NCBI RefSeq assembly: GCF_958298935.1 | Contig: NC_084933.1 | Span: forward strand, 30,032,334-30,096,333 | From: Phragmites australis | Lineage: Eukaryota; Streptophyta; Magnoliopsida; Poales; Poaceae | Length of the DNA: 64,000 nt | Reading direction: 5' to 3' | Shown here: in pieces, positions 11,266 to 22,409 of the stretch | Position numbering within the stretch: the stretch's first letter is position 1 | How the letters are laid out: every line of letters starts with the position of its first letter | The notes under the pieces: model-generated | What the model was told of the DNA's origin: nothing | Database searches by the model: none | Seen by the model: the letters and a program-made list of their open reading frames with translations, nothing else | Position numbers and translations under genes: made by a program

Positions 11266-12660
11266 CTATTGGTTGTCGGCTGCACACTCTATTTCAGCCA
11301 CAGGAGAGTCATCCAACTGAAATAGCTCCCAAAGCTCTTGGACCAGGTGAAGCTGAACTGTGTCAGCACAAGTGTGATCATGACTCCATTTCTCATCGCA
11401 CTTGTGACAGAGGCCTTTAGCACACCTATATGCGCGCAATTGAGCAACACGATCCTCCACGGGCCTGCCACGAACGACATCTGTACTTCGCCTGTCATCA
11501 ACTTGTGATAATGGTGAAGGCTTGTCTAACTTGGGCGGTGGAGGAAGAGGATATGGTCCTTTGAAAGGGGACTTGGCCTAATTTGAATAATCTGGCTTTC
11601 GGTAGTCACGCCTTCGAGTAGAATCACCCACCTCTTCCTGCAATTGAGCCAAAGTACAAGCAGTATCCAAATTTTGTGGGCGATGTACAAGAACAATAGA
11701 CTTGATATCATCATGAAGACCATCAATAAAACGAATGGTGTAATAGAGGTGATCTGTTTGGCTATCATAAGCATCGAGTTGATCAACTAATCCTGAAAAT
11801 TTGTCTATGTACTTAGTAACTGAACCGGACTGCTTAATGTGGAATAACTGTCTAATAAGAGCCTCATGTTGATCTCTATCAAAGCGCTCTAGCAGTAGTC
11901 TACAAAACTCAAACCAGGATGAGGATTTTAGACGGTGCTCGACAGATTGCAGCCAGCACGCCGCCATGCCAGAGAAATGCATAGTAGAAACCTTAATCCA
12001 CACACTAGGATCTACATCATACATGTCAAAGTAGTCTTCACTTTGACGAATCCACAATCGAGGGTTATCCCCATCGAACTGAGAAAACTGAATCTTAGGT
12101 AAGCGGCCGTGGCGAAGTGATGAATTGGGTCAAGAGATGTATGAACTGTGTCCAATGAAATTGGAGGAGTGGGCGTACCCGTGATCGGGAGTTTGTTATG
12201 GGCGAACGCAGACCCAAACCTAGACTCCCGGGTAGAATTGTCAATGTGGTGCCCACCAGGGCCGTCGACGGTTGATCCGGCAGGTGGGTGCTTGGTCGTT
12301 GACCCAGAGAGATCAAGGATCCCTGGCTTTGAGAAGACATTCGCACGAACATCGCGATCCGAGTGCTTATGGAGTTTGGATACTTCTAGCTTGACGTTGT
12401 TGACGGTGGACTCGATCCGGGGTCGTCGTGACTCGAACACGGTGGCGGCTGTCGCCATGGCTTCGACGCGCGGTTCGGTCGCCAGTTTCAGATCCGCGAG
12501 CTCGGCCTCCATCTTGGGCTTCCAGTCGTACAGGACACCGAGAGACGACTCCAACAACTTGAAACAGGCTTCGCTGCGTTGATCGGCGTCGCGGATGTTG
12601 CTCGAGTTTGGTCTTCATACCATGCATTTCGTCGAGCAGCAATCGAGTATTGGGATCCAT
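11266..12660 (-). pseudogene. Ty3/gypsy gag with CCHC zinc knuckle
   Basis: The likely start is the ATG at 12658-12660, giving MDPNTRLLLDEMHGMKTKLE. A shift into the 12012-12557 frame gives a coiled N-terminus, and the capsid part in 11578-12057 has WIKVSTMHFSGMAACWLQ and FDRDQHEALIRQLFHIKQ. A zinc knuckle CHKCDEKWSHDHTC is at about 11360-11410. At least two frameshifts are needed to join the parts. I did not find convincing LTRs or a primer-binding site on either flank. Confidence 0.8.
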
Positions 12661-14521
12661 GGTGCCGAGGTGTTTCTGCCGACGTGTGTAGTGGATGGGC
12701 TGGTCCAGATCAGAACCAGTCGCTGTCTCACGGCCTCTCAGTTTATAGTCGTTACAAGGCTGCAGCCTAATCAAACCCGTATACCTTCTTGCTTGCTTGC
12801 CTGCTTCGCTGCCCACGTCTAGGCCCCACACTTGTGGTTCTATTCCCGTCTTTCTCATTAGACAGGTTCTCACCTTGGAGCTCCGTTACAGGTGCGCTGC
12901 TAGCAGGCCAAATGCCGCACGCTTCCTACGAGCAGACGAGTGATATGAGCGCCAAAGCCAAATGGCAACGGTTTGTATTTTTAGGAGGCAAATCCACATC
13001 ACAGGGGCCACCGAAATGGTGACGATTAATTTGTCCTTTGAAAGGAAGTTGCGAGAAATTCTTTGCGTCTTCCATTTGAAAATGCCACAAATTTCAAATC
13101 AGTAGAACTCGGAAAGCACTGGGACAAATCAGGGGACCCTAGTTGATGTAACTGGCTAAGCTGTTTGTTATCTTGAGTTATTTTAAGGAGCTCATGTTGG
13201 GGCGGCGATTGAAATACACTTTATCCAATCCGGACGATTAGCAATGTCAAACCCTATACTTAGGCTATAATATAGTCTGATCTCACCACCTTGTTATCTA
13301 GTGTGTTATGTGCTTAATTTTCCACCTACTTTACCTTGCCCAAATCCCTTATCCTTCCTCTCCTTTTCCCCTCAAAACAAGTCGTCCATGAACCCTAAAA
13401 TTGTATTCGCTATAGGAGGAGACAGGCGTTGTCCGGAACTGAAAACCCAACTCGGCGAGAAGCTAAGCATGTACTCATCAATGATCATAGCGCAACGGAC
13501 TTTCACTAGAAATTATAGTGTTCCCTGCGAGTTTCTGGAGACTGCATTACCCTGCCTTGTCCGGTTTTTGAGCTCAGCAAGCACGAGAACTCCGGCAGCG
13601 GCAGCATTTTTGATTAAGTTTTTAGCCACGTACCTAGCTCATGATCAACATGCTCTGATCCACTTTCGAAAACTACAAATCGGCAGCCATCGTCACGCTC
13701 CGAGTAAATTAGGCTATCCGTTTTGGCACCCTTAAACCTCACAGCAGCGCCCAATATCCTCTCCTAGCTTCCTCCTTAAATTAATACAAGCAACCAGGCT
13801 TTGCTTTCTTGACACATCAGGGAGATGAGCAAAGCCTATATACATATGGCCACAATCATATATAATTATTCACATGAGAGCACCAATGGATGTACCTGCT
13901 CTGAAAGGATCAACTAACCGCGTAAACAAGAAATCCTTCTTCTTTGGGGCCCTAATGACCTTATTGAAAACTCTAAATGCGTTCTCATGTATAGCTATTC
14001 CCTTCCAAGATGGTCCCAACAAAATGTGTAGACATCCCTTCATCTCACCAAGAACCGACACTTCACGGCTGTGCAGCATATGCAAGCATCCATTTGTCCA
14101 GCACAAATTGATAAAAGCGAAAGCTAGCCCACGTTCCACAAGATAGAGAGGTGGCGAGATAGACACTAAAGTTTTTGGCATGCTTTAGCCAGAACCCGAC
14201 TTGGCCATGTTGTAGAATATAACAATACATATACTTGTACCACTTAGTACTATTAATTCTGCTGGTTAATTACTGTATATATGTAGCGTGTGACGATATA
14301 ATCGCATCCCTTTCTTGTGGGACACACACTTAGCCTGCCATGCAAATGATGATTAGTATTATGCATGTTGTGAGTGTGATGAGAGCTCCCCGAGCTAGCG
14401 AGCTTTCAGTGATGGCAATCATCACGCCATCATCATCATCACAACAGGCTAGCTATGATAACTTTACTGATACCTCCTCACCTACTTGACTAGCTAATCG
14501 CCTCACTATCCCTTCTCACCC
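12661..14521. other. Intergenic region, possible gypsy 5' leader at its left end
   Basis: The first few hundred bases may belong to the untranslated leader of the minus-strand gypsy element. The rest shows no recognisable gene. A 144-codon open frame at 13301-13735 has no domain, compositional or splice support. Confidence 0.4.
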
Positions 14522-14523
14522 AC

Positions 14524-14531
14524 ACTATAAA
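14524..14531 (+). promoter_or_regulatory. TATA box of the small basic-protein gene
   Basis: CTATAAAT lies about 115 bp upstream of the ATG at 14641. This implies an untranslated leader of roughly 80 nt. Confidence 0.6.
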
Positions 14532-14640
14532 TTGAGTCTCTTCAGTGGTGTGGCACAGCTAAGCGAATTAAACGCTGTCAGAGAGTAGCAGTGAGCAGCA
14601 CAGTGCGTTGAGCTTCGCGCAAGATCGAGGCAGAGACCGT

Positions 14641-14952
14641 ATGGCTAGGCTGGCGTCGGTGGTGCGGTGGTGCGGCGGGTGGAGGGAGCGGAGGGCGCGA
14701 CGGCGGAAGCTGCGGTGGCGCCACTACAGCGGCGGGACGGTGTGGCTGGGGCGGCGCAGGAGCTGCAGGCTGGCCGTGTCGCGGCTGGTGCGGTGGCGCC
14801 TCGTGGCGGAGCTGCTGCGGCCGATCAGGAAGGCGCTGATGGAGATGGTGGTCGCGAGCGCGGGGCCCGGGCCCGGGCGGCGGCAGCTGGTGACGCTGCC
14901 GCTGCTCAACTTCCCCTTGGTCGGCACGCTCACGCTGCCGGCCGTCGCTTGA
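14641..14952 (+). CDS. Small basic protein of unknown function (103 aa), single exon
   Basis: The ATG at 14641 begins MARLASVVRWCGGWRERRAR, followed by an Arg/Trp-rich stretch (about residues 10-55: WRERRARRRKLRWRHY, GTVWLGRRRSCRL). The C-terminal half is hydrophobic to neutral, with LRPIRKALMEMVV and LPLLNFPLVGTLTLP, ending at TGA. A good TATA box lies upstream and the body is GC-rich, as in grass intronless genes. I believe small plant proteins with this pattern (basic RWRR head, VWLG motif, P-I/M-K-K segment, short hydrophobic tail) recur in grasses, but I cannot name a function. Overlapping frames of similar length on both strands are effects of high GC. Confidence 0.7.
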   Translation: MARLASVVRWCGGWRERRARRRKLRWRHYSGGTVWLGRRRSCRLAVSRLVRWRLVAELLRPIRKALMEMVVASAGPGPGRRQLVTLPLLNFPLVGTLTLPAVA

Positions 14953-16346
14953 GGCGCGCGACAGCTGATCATGTAATGATTTTGCGTTTTGTTTCGTTTG
15001 GTTTTTCGTGTACGTATGGTTTGGGTTTAGCGATCTCCCGGCTGAGCGCGCTCCTGCCACTAGCTAATCTGTGATCTATGCGGTGCCACCACGTCTGGGG
15101 CTCGATCCAGTTCCAGCCAACCACGCCGATCAACTCGCGGCCTCGACGTCGACCCTCTGCTTGCCGGCCTGGTGCCAGCTTCTCCGTGGCATTACGTGAT
15201 GCTTCCCCTCACTCCCTGCTAAATTTTTTCACTGCACGGCAGCACGTGGCATTGCGCCTGAGCCCCAGCCTTGGAACTGGTTGAATTGTGCGGTTGTGCC
15301 CTTCGTTTTTCGAGGAATGAAAATTTTCAGGTGGCCAAGATCGCCCTCCATTGTTTCTCATCGGAAGGACAAATTCACAGGTAATTAACAGTAGATTTAA
15401 GACTAACGCCCAATTTCGGACGCACGAATTTCATTAAAAAAAATTAGAAACCCTGAAATCTCTTTTAGAAGTTTCGCTACAGGAAAAGTATTCAATTCTA
15501 ATAGGAAGGAGAAAATGATTTTCCCATGTCTAAAAAGGGTTAAATTAAGAGGCCAACAGTGCTAGCAAACTGAGAAGAGTTTCAGAAAACATGATAACAC
15601 AACACAAAGAAATATTGCTCAAGAACAGATTCTGACAGCTAAGCAGTACGCTGTAGGTAGGGTGCGTTCGTACACATGAGCAAGATACACATATACTTGC
15701 ATTGTGATGGATGGTGATAAGAATTTCCCACACTAGCTTGCCAAACATTGATCTTTCCTGTAAGAACACTAATAATTCAAGGACAGAATTGAGAACCTAG
15801 CTAGTAACATCTGCAATCTGCAGGGCTCATGATATGATTGCAAGGTATATTAACTAGCACCGGGAATTTTTATTTAACTTGTGCTAGTTACAAAGAGTGA
15901 CATCTTAAATATATTTATTATTAAACACCATGCATGCATGATATATACTATATATGCACAGTTACGGGCTTACAACAGATAATCTATATGATTGATCTCG
16001 TTTTACAGATTACATGTATCCTCTTAGATACAGGCCAAAATTGTACAAAACTTACTATAGTGTGTTACATATATATAACGGTGTAGAATTTACGGGAGTT
16101 TTTATATATTTATTTGCTCTTATAACAGTATAGAATTTACTGAAGTTTTTAGATATTTATTTGCTCTTCTGAAATTTTTGGACCTCATTTGCAATATGAG
16201 ATGACCCTTATTTTTGTTGGATGAGATGGCCTTTAATTATTAGATTACAAGGCACTTGCTATCATGGTCCAAACAAATAAATTTTTGATGTTGACGATCG
16301 CCAATTTATGGAACTAGTTTGTCCTTCTAGCTGGCGGCAAATGTAA
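14953..16346. other. Intergenic region, no feature recognised
   Basis: It becomes AT-rich after about 15300. No coding exons, RNA gene or complete element were identified. Confidence 0.5.
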
Positions 16347-16348
16347 TA

Positions 16349-16602
16349 CTTCCTCCGGTCATAAATACATGTCGCTTTGGTTAAGATTCGTTTAAACTTT
16401 TAAAACTTTGATTATCAATAACTTGCAAAATATTTAGTGTAGAAATATAAAAATCACACATGTAGATTTATCTTAAAAAATATTTCATAATATTATATTT
16501 TTATTAGATGTTACAACTATATTTTAATAGAAAATAATAGTTAAAGTTACACATCGAAAATTATGAAAAATCAAAATAACAAGTATTTATAACCAGAGAA
16601 TA
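16349..16602. mobile_element. Stowaway-type MITE
   Basis: The ends CTTCCTCCGGTCATAAATAC and (reverse complement) TATTCTCTGGTTATAAATAC match at about 15 of 20 positions and resemble the CTCCCTCCGTCC terminus of grass Stowaway elements. TA lies on both sides (16347-16348 and 16603-16604). The interior is AT-rich and non-coding. Confidence 0.8.
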
Positions 16603-17376
16603 TATGCGTACCACATATTTCTATAACCACGCCTATGGAAGCCAAGTTTGTCTTGACCTAATAGGACTCCGATTCTAATGATTCTAACTATAGGTTTGGC
16701 ACACTGTGGAAATAGTTTTACCAGTAGTCCATCGGTTACATATAGAGTGATGGTTTGGAAGGCTGGAAGAGTGAAGAAGGGTAGTTCTTTACCCCTGGAG
16801 ACCGGTACGGTGTTCAGTGCACCCGACACAGCCAAACTCTCAACAGGGGGTAGCTAGACATGGATAATGCACAGCTCAAGTGTTTTTGGAGACTCATCTA
16901 CAGCTTATTTAGTGATAGCTTAAAGGTAACTTCGTGGTGGTTGAGGTCATGGGTTCAAAAGCTCCCTATTCTCTTATCGAAAATTAAAGCTGCACAGTTC
17001 CTCCTGTGTAGTCGTGATCATTTTTTCTGGACTCCAGCAGTACCATGAGTCAGATGTGGACATAAAAAAGAATATGTAAAATTAATTCACTATCTGTATA
17101 CACTAATAGCTATACAATTTGTCTCAGAAGTTATTGTGAATAGGCATTTTTTTATACTCATCCAGTATTTTCATCAGACAGCTGCCAATGTTCATGGTGT
17201 AACACAAAGTTTTCCCAAGTTAGAATATATCAGCAAGAAAATATTGCTGACAACTATGATAATAGGTGAACACCACAATGGTTATTAGAGAGGGATGATA
17301 CTACCATCGATAATACACCAATAACCATAGAAAATGTTAGATATGTGTAGTAATGATAACACTCAACATTGTTTGG

Positions 17377-18179
17377 CACTACTACAAAAACTTCTTTCAT
17401 TGTCGGCTCCAAAACACCCATTACTGCCGGTTTTAAAGCCAGCAATAGGCAACAGGCAGTGATAGTCCCAGATTATCATTGTCGGCCTAAAGACTAACAG
17501 CAATAGTCGACTATCACTGTCGACTGAAGCCTTCAACCGGCAATAATAATCGGACGCCGAATTGATGTTTTTAGGGTTGGAAAAAATTGAAAAAATATAT
17601 ATTTTTTTGCACGCGAGGAACTGGCGCAAGTCACAAGTGACGTGATTTTTCATGCGAAATACGCGCGTGTGTGGTTCATAATACTCGAACCTGGAACCTC
17701 TTAACTCGTGCGATACGTCCTTACCATCCCACCATAGAAGTACTAGTGGTAGCATTAGTATATGCAATCATTTTGACATTTTCTGTCTAAAATTTCAAAC
17801 AATTATTTGGATATCTAAATGACTTCAAATAAAAAAAATCAACTACAAAGTTGTAGATCTCATCGAGGGCTACAATTTTGGTACGAAATTTGTCCTTATC
17901 TAACTTCAAATAAAAATAAATTATCATCTACTATCACTGATGGCTCTAACTACGAACTGGCAGTGAAACTTGATTATCACTGCCGGTTCGTGCCTAGAGC
18001 CGTATCACTGCCGGTTCGTGCCTAGAGCCGGCAGTATAATCAAGTTTCACTATCGGTTTTTTTCGAATGACCTTTTAGTGCCGGTCCTTGATACGAACCG
18101 GCAGTGATACTCCATCACTACTGGCTCGTAATTAACCGGCAGTGATGGACCGATATATAAGACTATTTCTGTAGTAGTG
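17377..18179. mobile_element. Non-autonomous CACTA (En/Spm) element with TGG target duplication
   Basis: It begins CACTACTACAAAAAC and ends TTTCTGTAGTAGTG. It is flanked by TGG on both sides (17374-17376 and 18180-18182), the 3-bp duplication typical of CACTA. Subterminal repeats of the form ACTGCCGGTTCGTGCCTAGA occur in both orientations. No transposase is present. A tRNA-like pair of boxes lies inside on the minus strand (17681-17731). Confidence 0.9.
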
Positions 18180-18182
18180 TGG

Positions 18183-19467
18183 TATGTTATATATATGCCT
18201 TGTGCATAAATAAGAAATGGATTTCGTAAAAAAAGAATATATACACTGAATATGCAGTTTTTTATGGTGTGACGTATATCAAAATATAACCAAAATAAAG
18301 CTGGAATTAGCAACTATACTAATAATCGATTGGAAAACAGAAGCAAATATGGAGTATACGTATGGCTCTTAATTTAAAGAAAGGTTAACTGTAGACACTA
18401 GATCCCAAGATATATCTCTAGCTTTTAAGTAATTTTTTTGCCTTTACTCTTTTTTTAATGCATCGCACATTTAGGCATATGATATATATATATCCTCACA
18501 GCAGATTTGTCTTACAATAACAACGATGCATGTGTTCTTCTGTAACGTGGGAAAAATCAATACAGCTGTAAACAAACTTCACGAAAAAGAGAATTATGAA
18601 CTTTCTATATGCACGGCATTCTTATGCAATTAACGTAAACAAGTTAGTTTAATCTTTTTTCTTTGCGAGGATCAACACAATTTAATTTCTCGGCCCGACA
18701 TCCAGGTTTAGTAGAAAGCTAGCAGATGCAGATGATTAATCATGTGCTATATTTATCCCAGTGTCGTTAAGAAATCACTGTTAACAAAATGTTCAGAAAA
18801 GTCTACTTAATTATATATTAATGAGTTCTTTTGTTCTTGCTCAATACATTGTGCTTATTTTGCAAAAAAATCACAATGTGCTTATGAAAACTAAACTTTG
18901 GCACCTAGGGAAACTTCATCTAATAGACATCATGCTGGAATAATGCTTTCAGAGCAAGCTGTTCAGTTCGAATAGATTACTCGCCATGCATATATGTAGC
19001 GCCGATAAAAACATTACAAGAAAATGCATGCACGCATATGTTGGCAGAAGAGATCAGGAAAAAAAAGTATACGTGTCATTGGTATAAAACCTCCTCCAAA
19101 TTAAGTTATCGGCGCACGATGTTGATCTGCCAACATTTTAGCAATATATATTTGTTATGTATATGTTAATCAATGAAATATGATTAATTTATAGCTAGCA
19201 AATTATTAGTACAGCTAACCTTGTGGGCCAATTATGAATTGGCTGGCTACAAAATTTCATTAGCTGTTAGAATTGATGGACGGCCATCTTACCTAATTAA
19301 TCCTCTTAACTAAATGGAATGCTCACACCATGCCGTGTCTATATATAGGAGCTTCATGTCTTTTTGTCTATATATAGGAGCTTCGTGTCTATATACATGC
19401 ATATGCATTTGATTGATAGCAGTGAGCAGACTTAATTAAAATTAAAGCCACATAAAAATAGGTCACC

Positions 19468-19469
<2 letters not shown>
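18183..19469. other. AT-rich intergenic DNA
   Basis: No gene was recognised. A short tandem repeat containing TCTATATATAGGAGCTTC occurs twice at about 19336-19388. Confidence 0.5.

Positions 19470-19503
<34 letters not shown>
19470..19503. repeat. (TA)n microsatellite
   Basis: About 16 TA units follow CAGAC. It is a simple-sequence repeat that should vary in length between individuals. Confidence 0.95.
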
Positions 19504-19504
<1 letters not shown>

Positions 19505-20955
19505 AAAATAGGAAGACAAATAATTCCATTATTATCACTTTCGTAAATAGAAACAGTACGAATTTGTTCACCAAAAATAAATAGAGAATACGGAAAAAGT
19601 GAAAATTAAAGCAAACAAAGTGGAAATCTCTATAAGGTACTTTATGAATGCAATAATGCCTGAACTATATATGTACAATTTTTATAAGATTTGTGCGGAT
19701 ATGCTTGACCTACCCCATGACACGCAATTTGCACAGCTTAGTTCTCCTTCGATGAATTGAAACAAGTAGAAGAAACCAGGATCGAGCCTTTCAGATTCTT
19801 ACCCCATAGAGAAAGCAACAGTGCATGTGCAAGGACAATACAACCAATAAAAAAAACAAGACAGAAGAACCTAACCAGAAAAACTAGATAGCATCAAGTA
19901 CAGAATACTCTTTTAGAGCCGGTGGCACCTAAAAAGGAACAGGGGATAATTAGTTGGTGAGGTTCATGGAAGGCGAGGGGAGAAAAAATATTTCTAAAGG
20001 AAAAAAACAAAAGGGAGACCCTTTAATCAAAAGATGCTAACTGCCTGTGGAGAGAATGTCTTTTGGTTCCTTTGGCTACACGTCATGTGTCTTCCCGAGC
20101 TCAAAGTTCAGCAGCCCTATCCCTCATAGACCGTGGATCCCACTTTCCCAAATTTGAGAGGAGAAAAGAAACTCTACCAAACCAATTGAACATAACCACC
20201 ATCGTAGCACTCCAATTACACGAGGCAACAACTAGGTAGAGGATCATCGCTAGTTGTCTCTCCCAGTGGTGGGAGAGATAGAGAGAGATACATACATGTG
20301 CACAGGAACTACACATTACTCCAGAAAATAAGAACTAGTATATCTAACTCAATCAGCCATCCAGCTCAAGGGGAAAAAATAAAATCCGTCACATGCATCA
20401 TGCATTCATCCAGCCACTCATGGTAAAGTTTCATGCATGCCATGATTACTTACCTTACTTCTTCCCCATTCAGAATTTCAGATAGACCTACAAAAGAAAA
20501 ATTGACAGGCAGAAAAAGTGTGTGTGTATAAAAGCTACCTACATGCGTAGCTAGCTACAAGATACATGGCATGGTTCCACAATTCACAAACATATATGCA
20601 GATAAATCATCTGACCCAACAACACTGCACTAGCTTATATGTAACTCCATGTTTCTCTCTCTCTATATATGTTACAAGTAATTACCTCAATCTTCCTCCA
20701 TCTCTTGCTGTGGCTCCATCTTCCATGCCCATGTTCCCAACCTATACACCTACTAATAATCTTACCAACTAGACATATGTACCACCATCTCCTCCTCAAT
20801 AATCTCCTATATATCTTAATCATGCATCTCATGTGACATGAACAAGAGATATGAGATGATCTAGGTAGAAACAGCGGCGACGGCGGCGGCATATGATCGA
20901 TGGTGCAAGAACAAGAATTAATTAACCATGCGGTATTAATTAATTACTGGTTCGA

Positions 20956-21531
20956 TCATTGGCCGGAGAAGAGGTCGACGAGGCCCTGCATGAGCTGCAC
21001 CTGCGCGCGGAGGCAGCGCACGTAGTCGGCGGTCTCCTCCAGGAGGCTGCAGTACTCCATCCCGTTGCCGCCGGGGATCAGCTGCCGCAGCGCGTCGGCC
21101 CTCGCCGGTTCCCCCTCCTGCCGCGGAGGCGGCGTACGGACCGGAGGCGCCACCGATGTCTGTCCTGCAGAGACGCTACTCCTGCTGGCACCGAGCGGTG
21201 GCGCTGGCGCAGCGGAGACGCGCCTCCGCATCAGGACCGCGCGCCTCGACCTCACCGCCCTTCGCACGCGCACCTGGCGGAGCAGCGCCCGGCTCCAAGC
21301 GCTGCGCGGGCTGGCGGCGCGCGCCATGGAGGAGTAGGCCGCGCGGCGGATGGTGCGCGTGCGGCGCGGCACGGGGGTGGAGCTGTGGATCCGGGACAGC
21401 GCGCGGAGGAAGTGGAAGGCCAGCATGCGCTTCGACGGCGGGGCCGAGGCCGAGTCGTCGGCGGCGCTGGTGACACGGCGCCGGTTAGGGTTAGGGTTTG
21501 CTGGTGGAGGCGCCGTTCTCTTTGCGGCCAT
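20956..21531 (-). CDS. IBH1: IBH1-type atypical bHLH transcription regulator (191 aa)
   Basis: Single exon; ATG at 21531 and TGA at 20956. The N-terminus is MAAKRTAPPP. Residues 36-83 contain the IBH1-specific segment MLAFHFLRALSRIH, then RRTRTIRRAAYSSMARAASP and SAWSRALL. A variable Pro/Arg region follows, and the C-terminal helix-loop-helix runs at about 146-187: LRQLIPGGNGMEYCSLLEET, then ADYVRCLRAQVQLMQGL. A true DNA-contacting basic region is missing, as in the family, whose members act by dimerising with other bHLH/HLH proteins. In rice IBH1 represses cell elongation and leaf-lamina bending downstream of brassinosteroids and is antagonised by ILI1. Length and architecture match the rice protein. 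A GA-rich leader lies upstream. The antisense open frames are GC artefacts. Confidence 0.93.
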   Translation of the reverse strand: MAAKRTAPPPANPNPNRRRVTSAADDSASAPPSKRMLAFHFLRALSRIHSSTPVPRRTRTIRRAAYSSMARAASPRSAWSRALLRQVRVRRAVRSRRAVLMRRRVSAAPAPPLGASRSSVSAGQTSVAPPVRTPPPRQEGEPARADALRQLIPGGNGMEYCSLLEETADYVRCLRAQVQLMQGLVDLFSGQ

Positions 21532-21546
21532 GAAACGGCACAGACA

Positions 21547-21596
21547 AAGAGAGAGAGAGAGAGAGAAGGCGAAGATCCAGAGAGAGAGAAGAGTGG
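21547..21596 (-). promoter_or_regulatory. GA/CT-rich tract in the IBH1 leader
   Basis: Two blocks of (GA)n on the plus strand (CT on the transcribed strand) lie 15-65 bp upstream of the IBH1 ATG. GAGA-type tracts of this kind are common in plant 5' leaders and can bind BBR/BPC proteins; that role is inferred here. A TATA-like CTTTTAAGTAA (minus strand) is at about 21612-21622. Confidence 0.5.
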
Positions 21597-22150
21597 GGGA
21601 GACGGGCGCGTTACTTAAAAGGCAGGAGGTGTGGCCGTGTCGGAGGAGAGAGGAGGAGGAGGCGGCGGCGAAGGGGGGCTAAGGTTGGGGAAGATAGGGT
21701 GGGGACTGGGGAGGAGAGAGGGATGGAGATTTGGGGTCTGACACAAAGGGATCAGGAGAGGGACCTGCCTGCCTGCTATCTTAGAGAGAGAAAGGGTAGA
21801 AGGAACACGGCTCTGACACAAATGTCCTGAGCAAGATCCGGTGTCCTATAATACCTAGTTGATCGACGACGAGAGACAAAACAACAAGGCATGCAGAGAA
21901 ATGGAGGATTCTTCTGGTGCAAGATTAAATAGCTAGAGAGAGAAGGAGATGAGAATATGAGCAAGTCTGCCCTCTTGCATGTGGGATAATATGGATCATG
22001 TGAGCGATGGGGGGAGAGATATAAAAGCACTTTGGTCGGACTGCGGTCGGATGAACAATCATGCATGTCTACTCCAAATCGGCGACCACCTCCCAATAAT
22101 TCTACGTAAACTAACCCAAGACAAGGAAGATCAACGTACTCGGTGATATA

Positions 22151-22407
22151 CTACCTCTGTTCTTAAATAAATATCGTTCTATAATATATATAGTTAAATT
22201 TTAAAAACTTCGATCACTAATATATACAAAATTATTAAAATTTAACATATAAAATATAATAGTAGTGAATTTGTTATAAAAATATTTTTACATTATCTAA
22301 TTTTTATCAATTTTTACTTAGAATATGGTTATCAAAAGTAATAGTTAAACGTGTTTATTGAAGACCGTATTGATATCCTAAATGGCAAGTAAAAGAGATG
22401 GAGGTAC
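22151..22407. mobile_element. Stowaway-type MITE
   Basis: The left end is CTACCTCTGTTCTTAAATAA and the right end, reverse-complemented, GTACCTCCATCTCTTTTAC. TA flanks both sides (22149-22150 and 22408-22409). The interior is AT-rich, with inverted stretches such as TTTTTATCAATTTTTACTTA. It lies about 620 bp upstream of IBH1. Confidence 0.75.
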
Positions 22408-22409
22408 TA

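Noticed and set aside
12148..12582. 144-codon plus-strand frame opposite gag
   Set aside because: Antisense to a recognisable gypsy gag; no independent support.
12661..13000. 5' LTR of the gypsy element
   Set aside because: No matching copy at the left end near 8000 and no TG...CA bounded repeat or primer-binding site could be recognised.
13301..13735. 144-codon plus-strand frame
   Set aside because: No recognisable domain, no splice partners, low-complexity start; probably chance.
14578..15074. Open frames of 82-160 codons on both strands overlapping the small basic-protein gene
   Set aside because: They are by-products of about 75% GC sequence; Ala/Pro/Arg runs, no domain, and only the 14641 frame has a TATA box at the right distance and a balanced composition.
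17400..18170. CRISPR-like regularly spaced repeats
   Set aside because: The repeats are inverted subterminal repeats of a CACTA transposon in a plant nuclear genome, not a direct-repeat array with unique spacers.
20959..21682. Plus-strand frames of 90-219 codons across the IBH1 gene
   Set aside because: They are antisense shadows of a GC-rich intronless gene; the minus-strand frame alone encodes a known protein.
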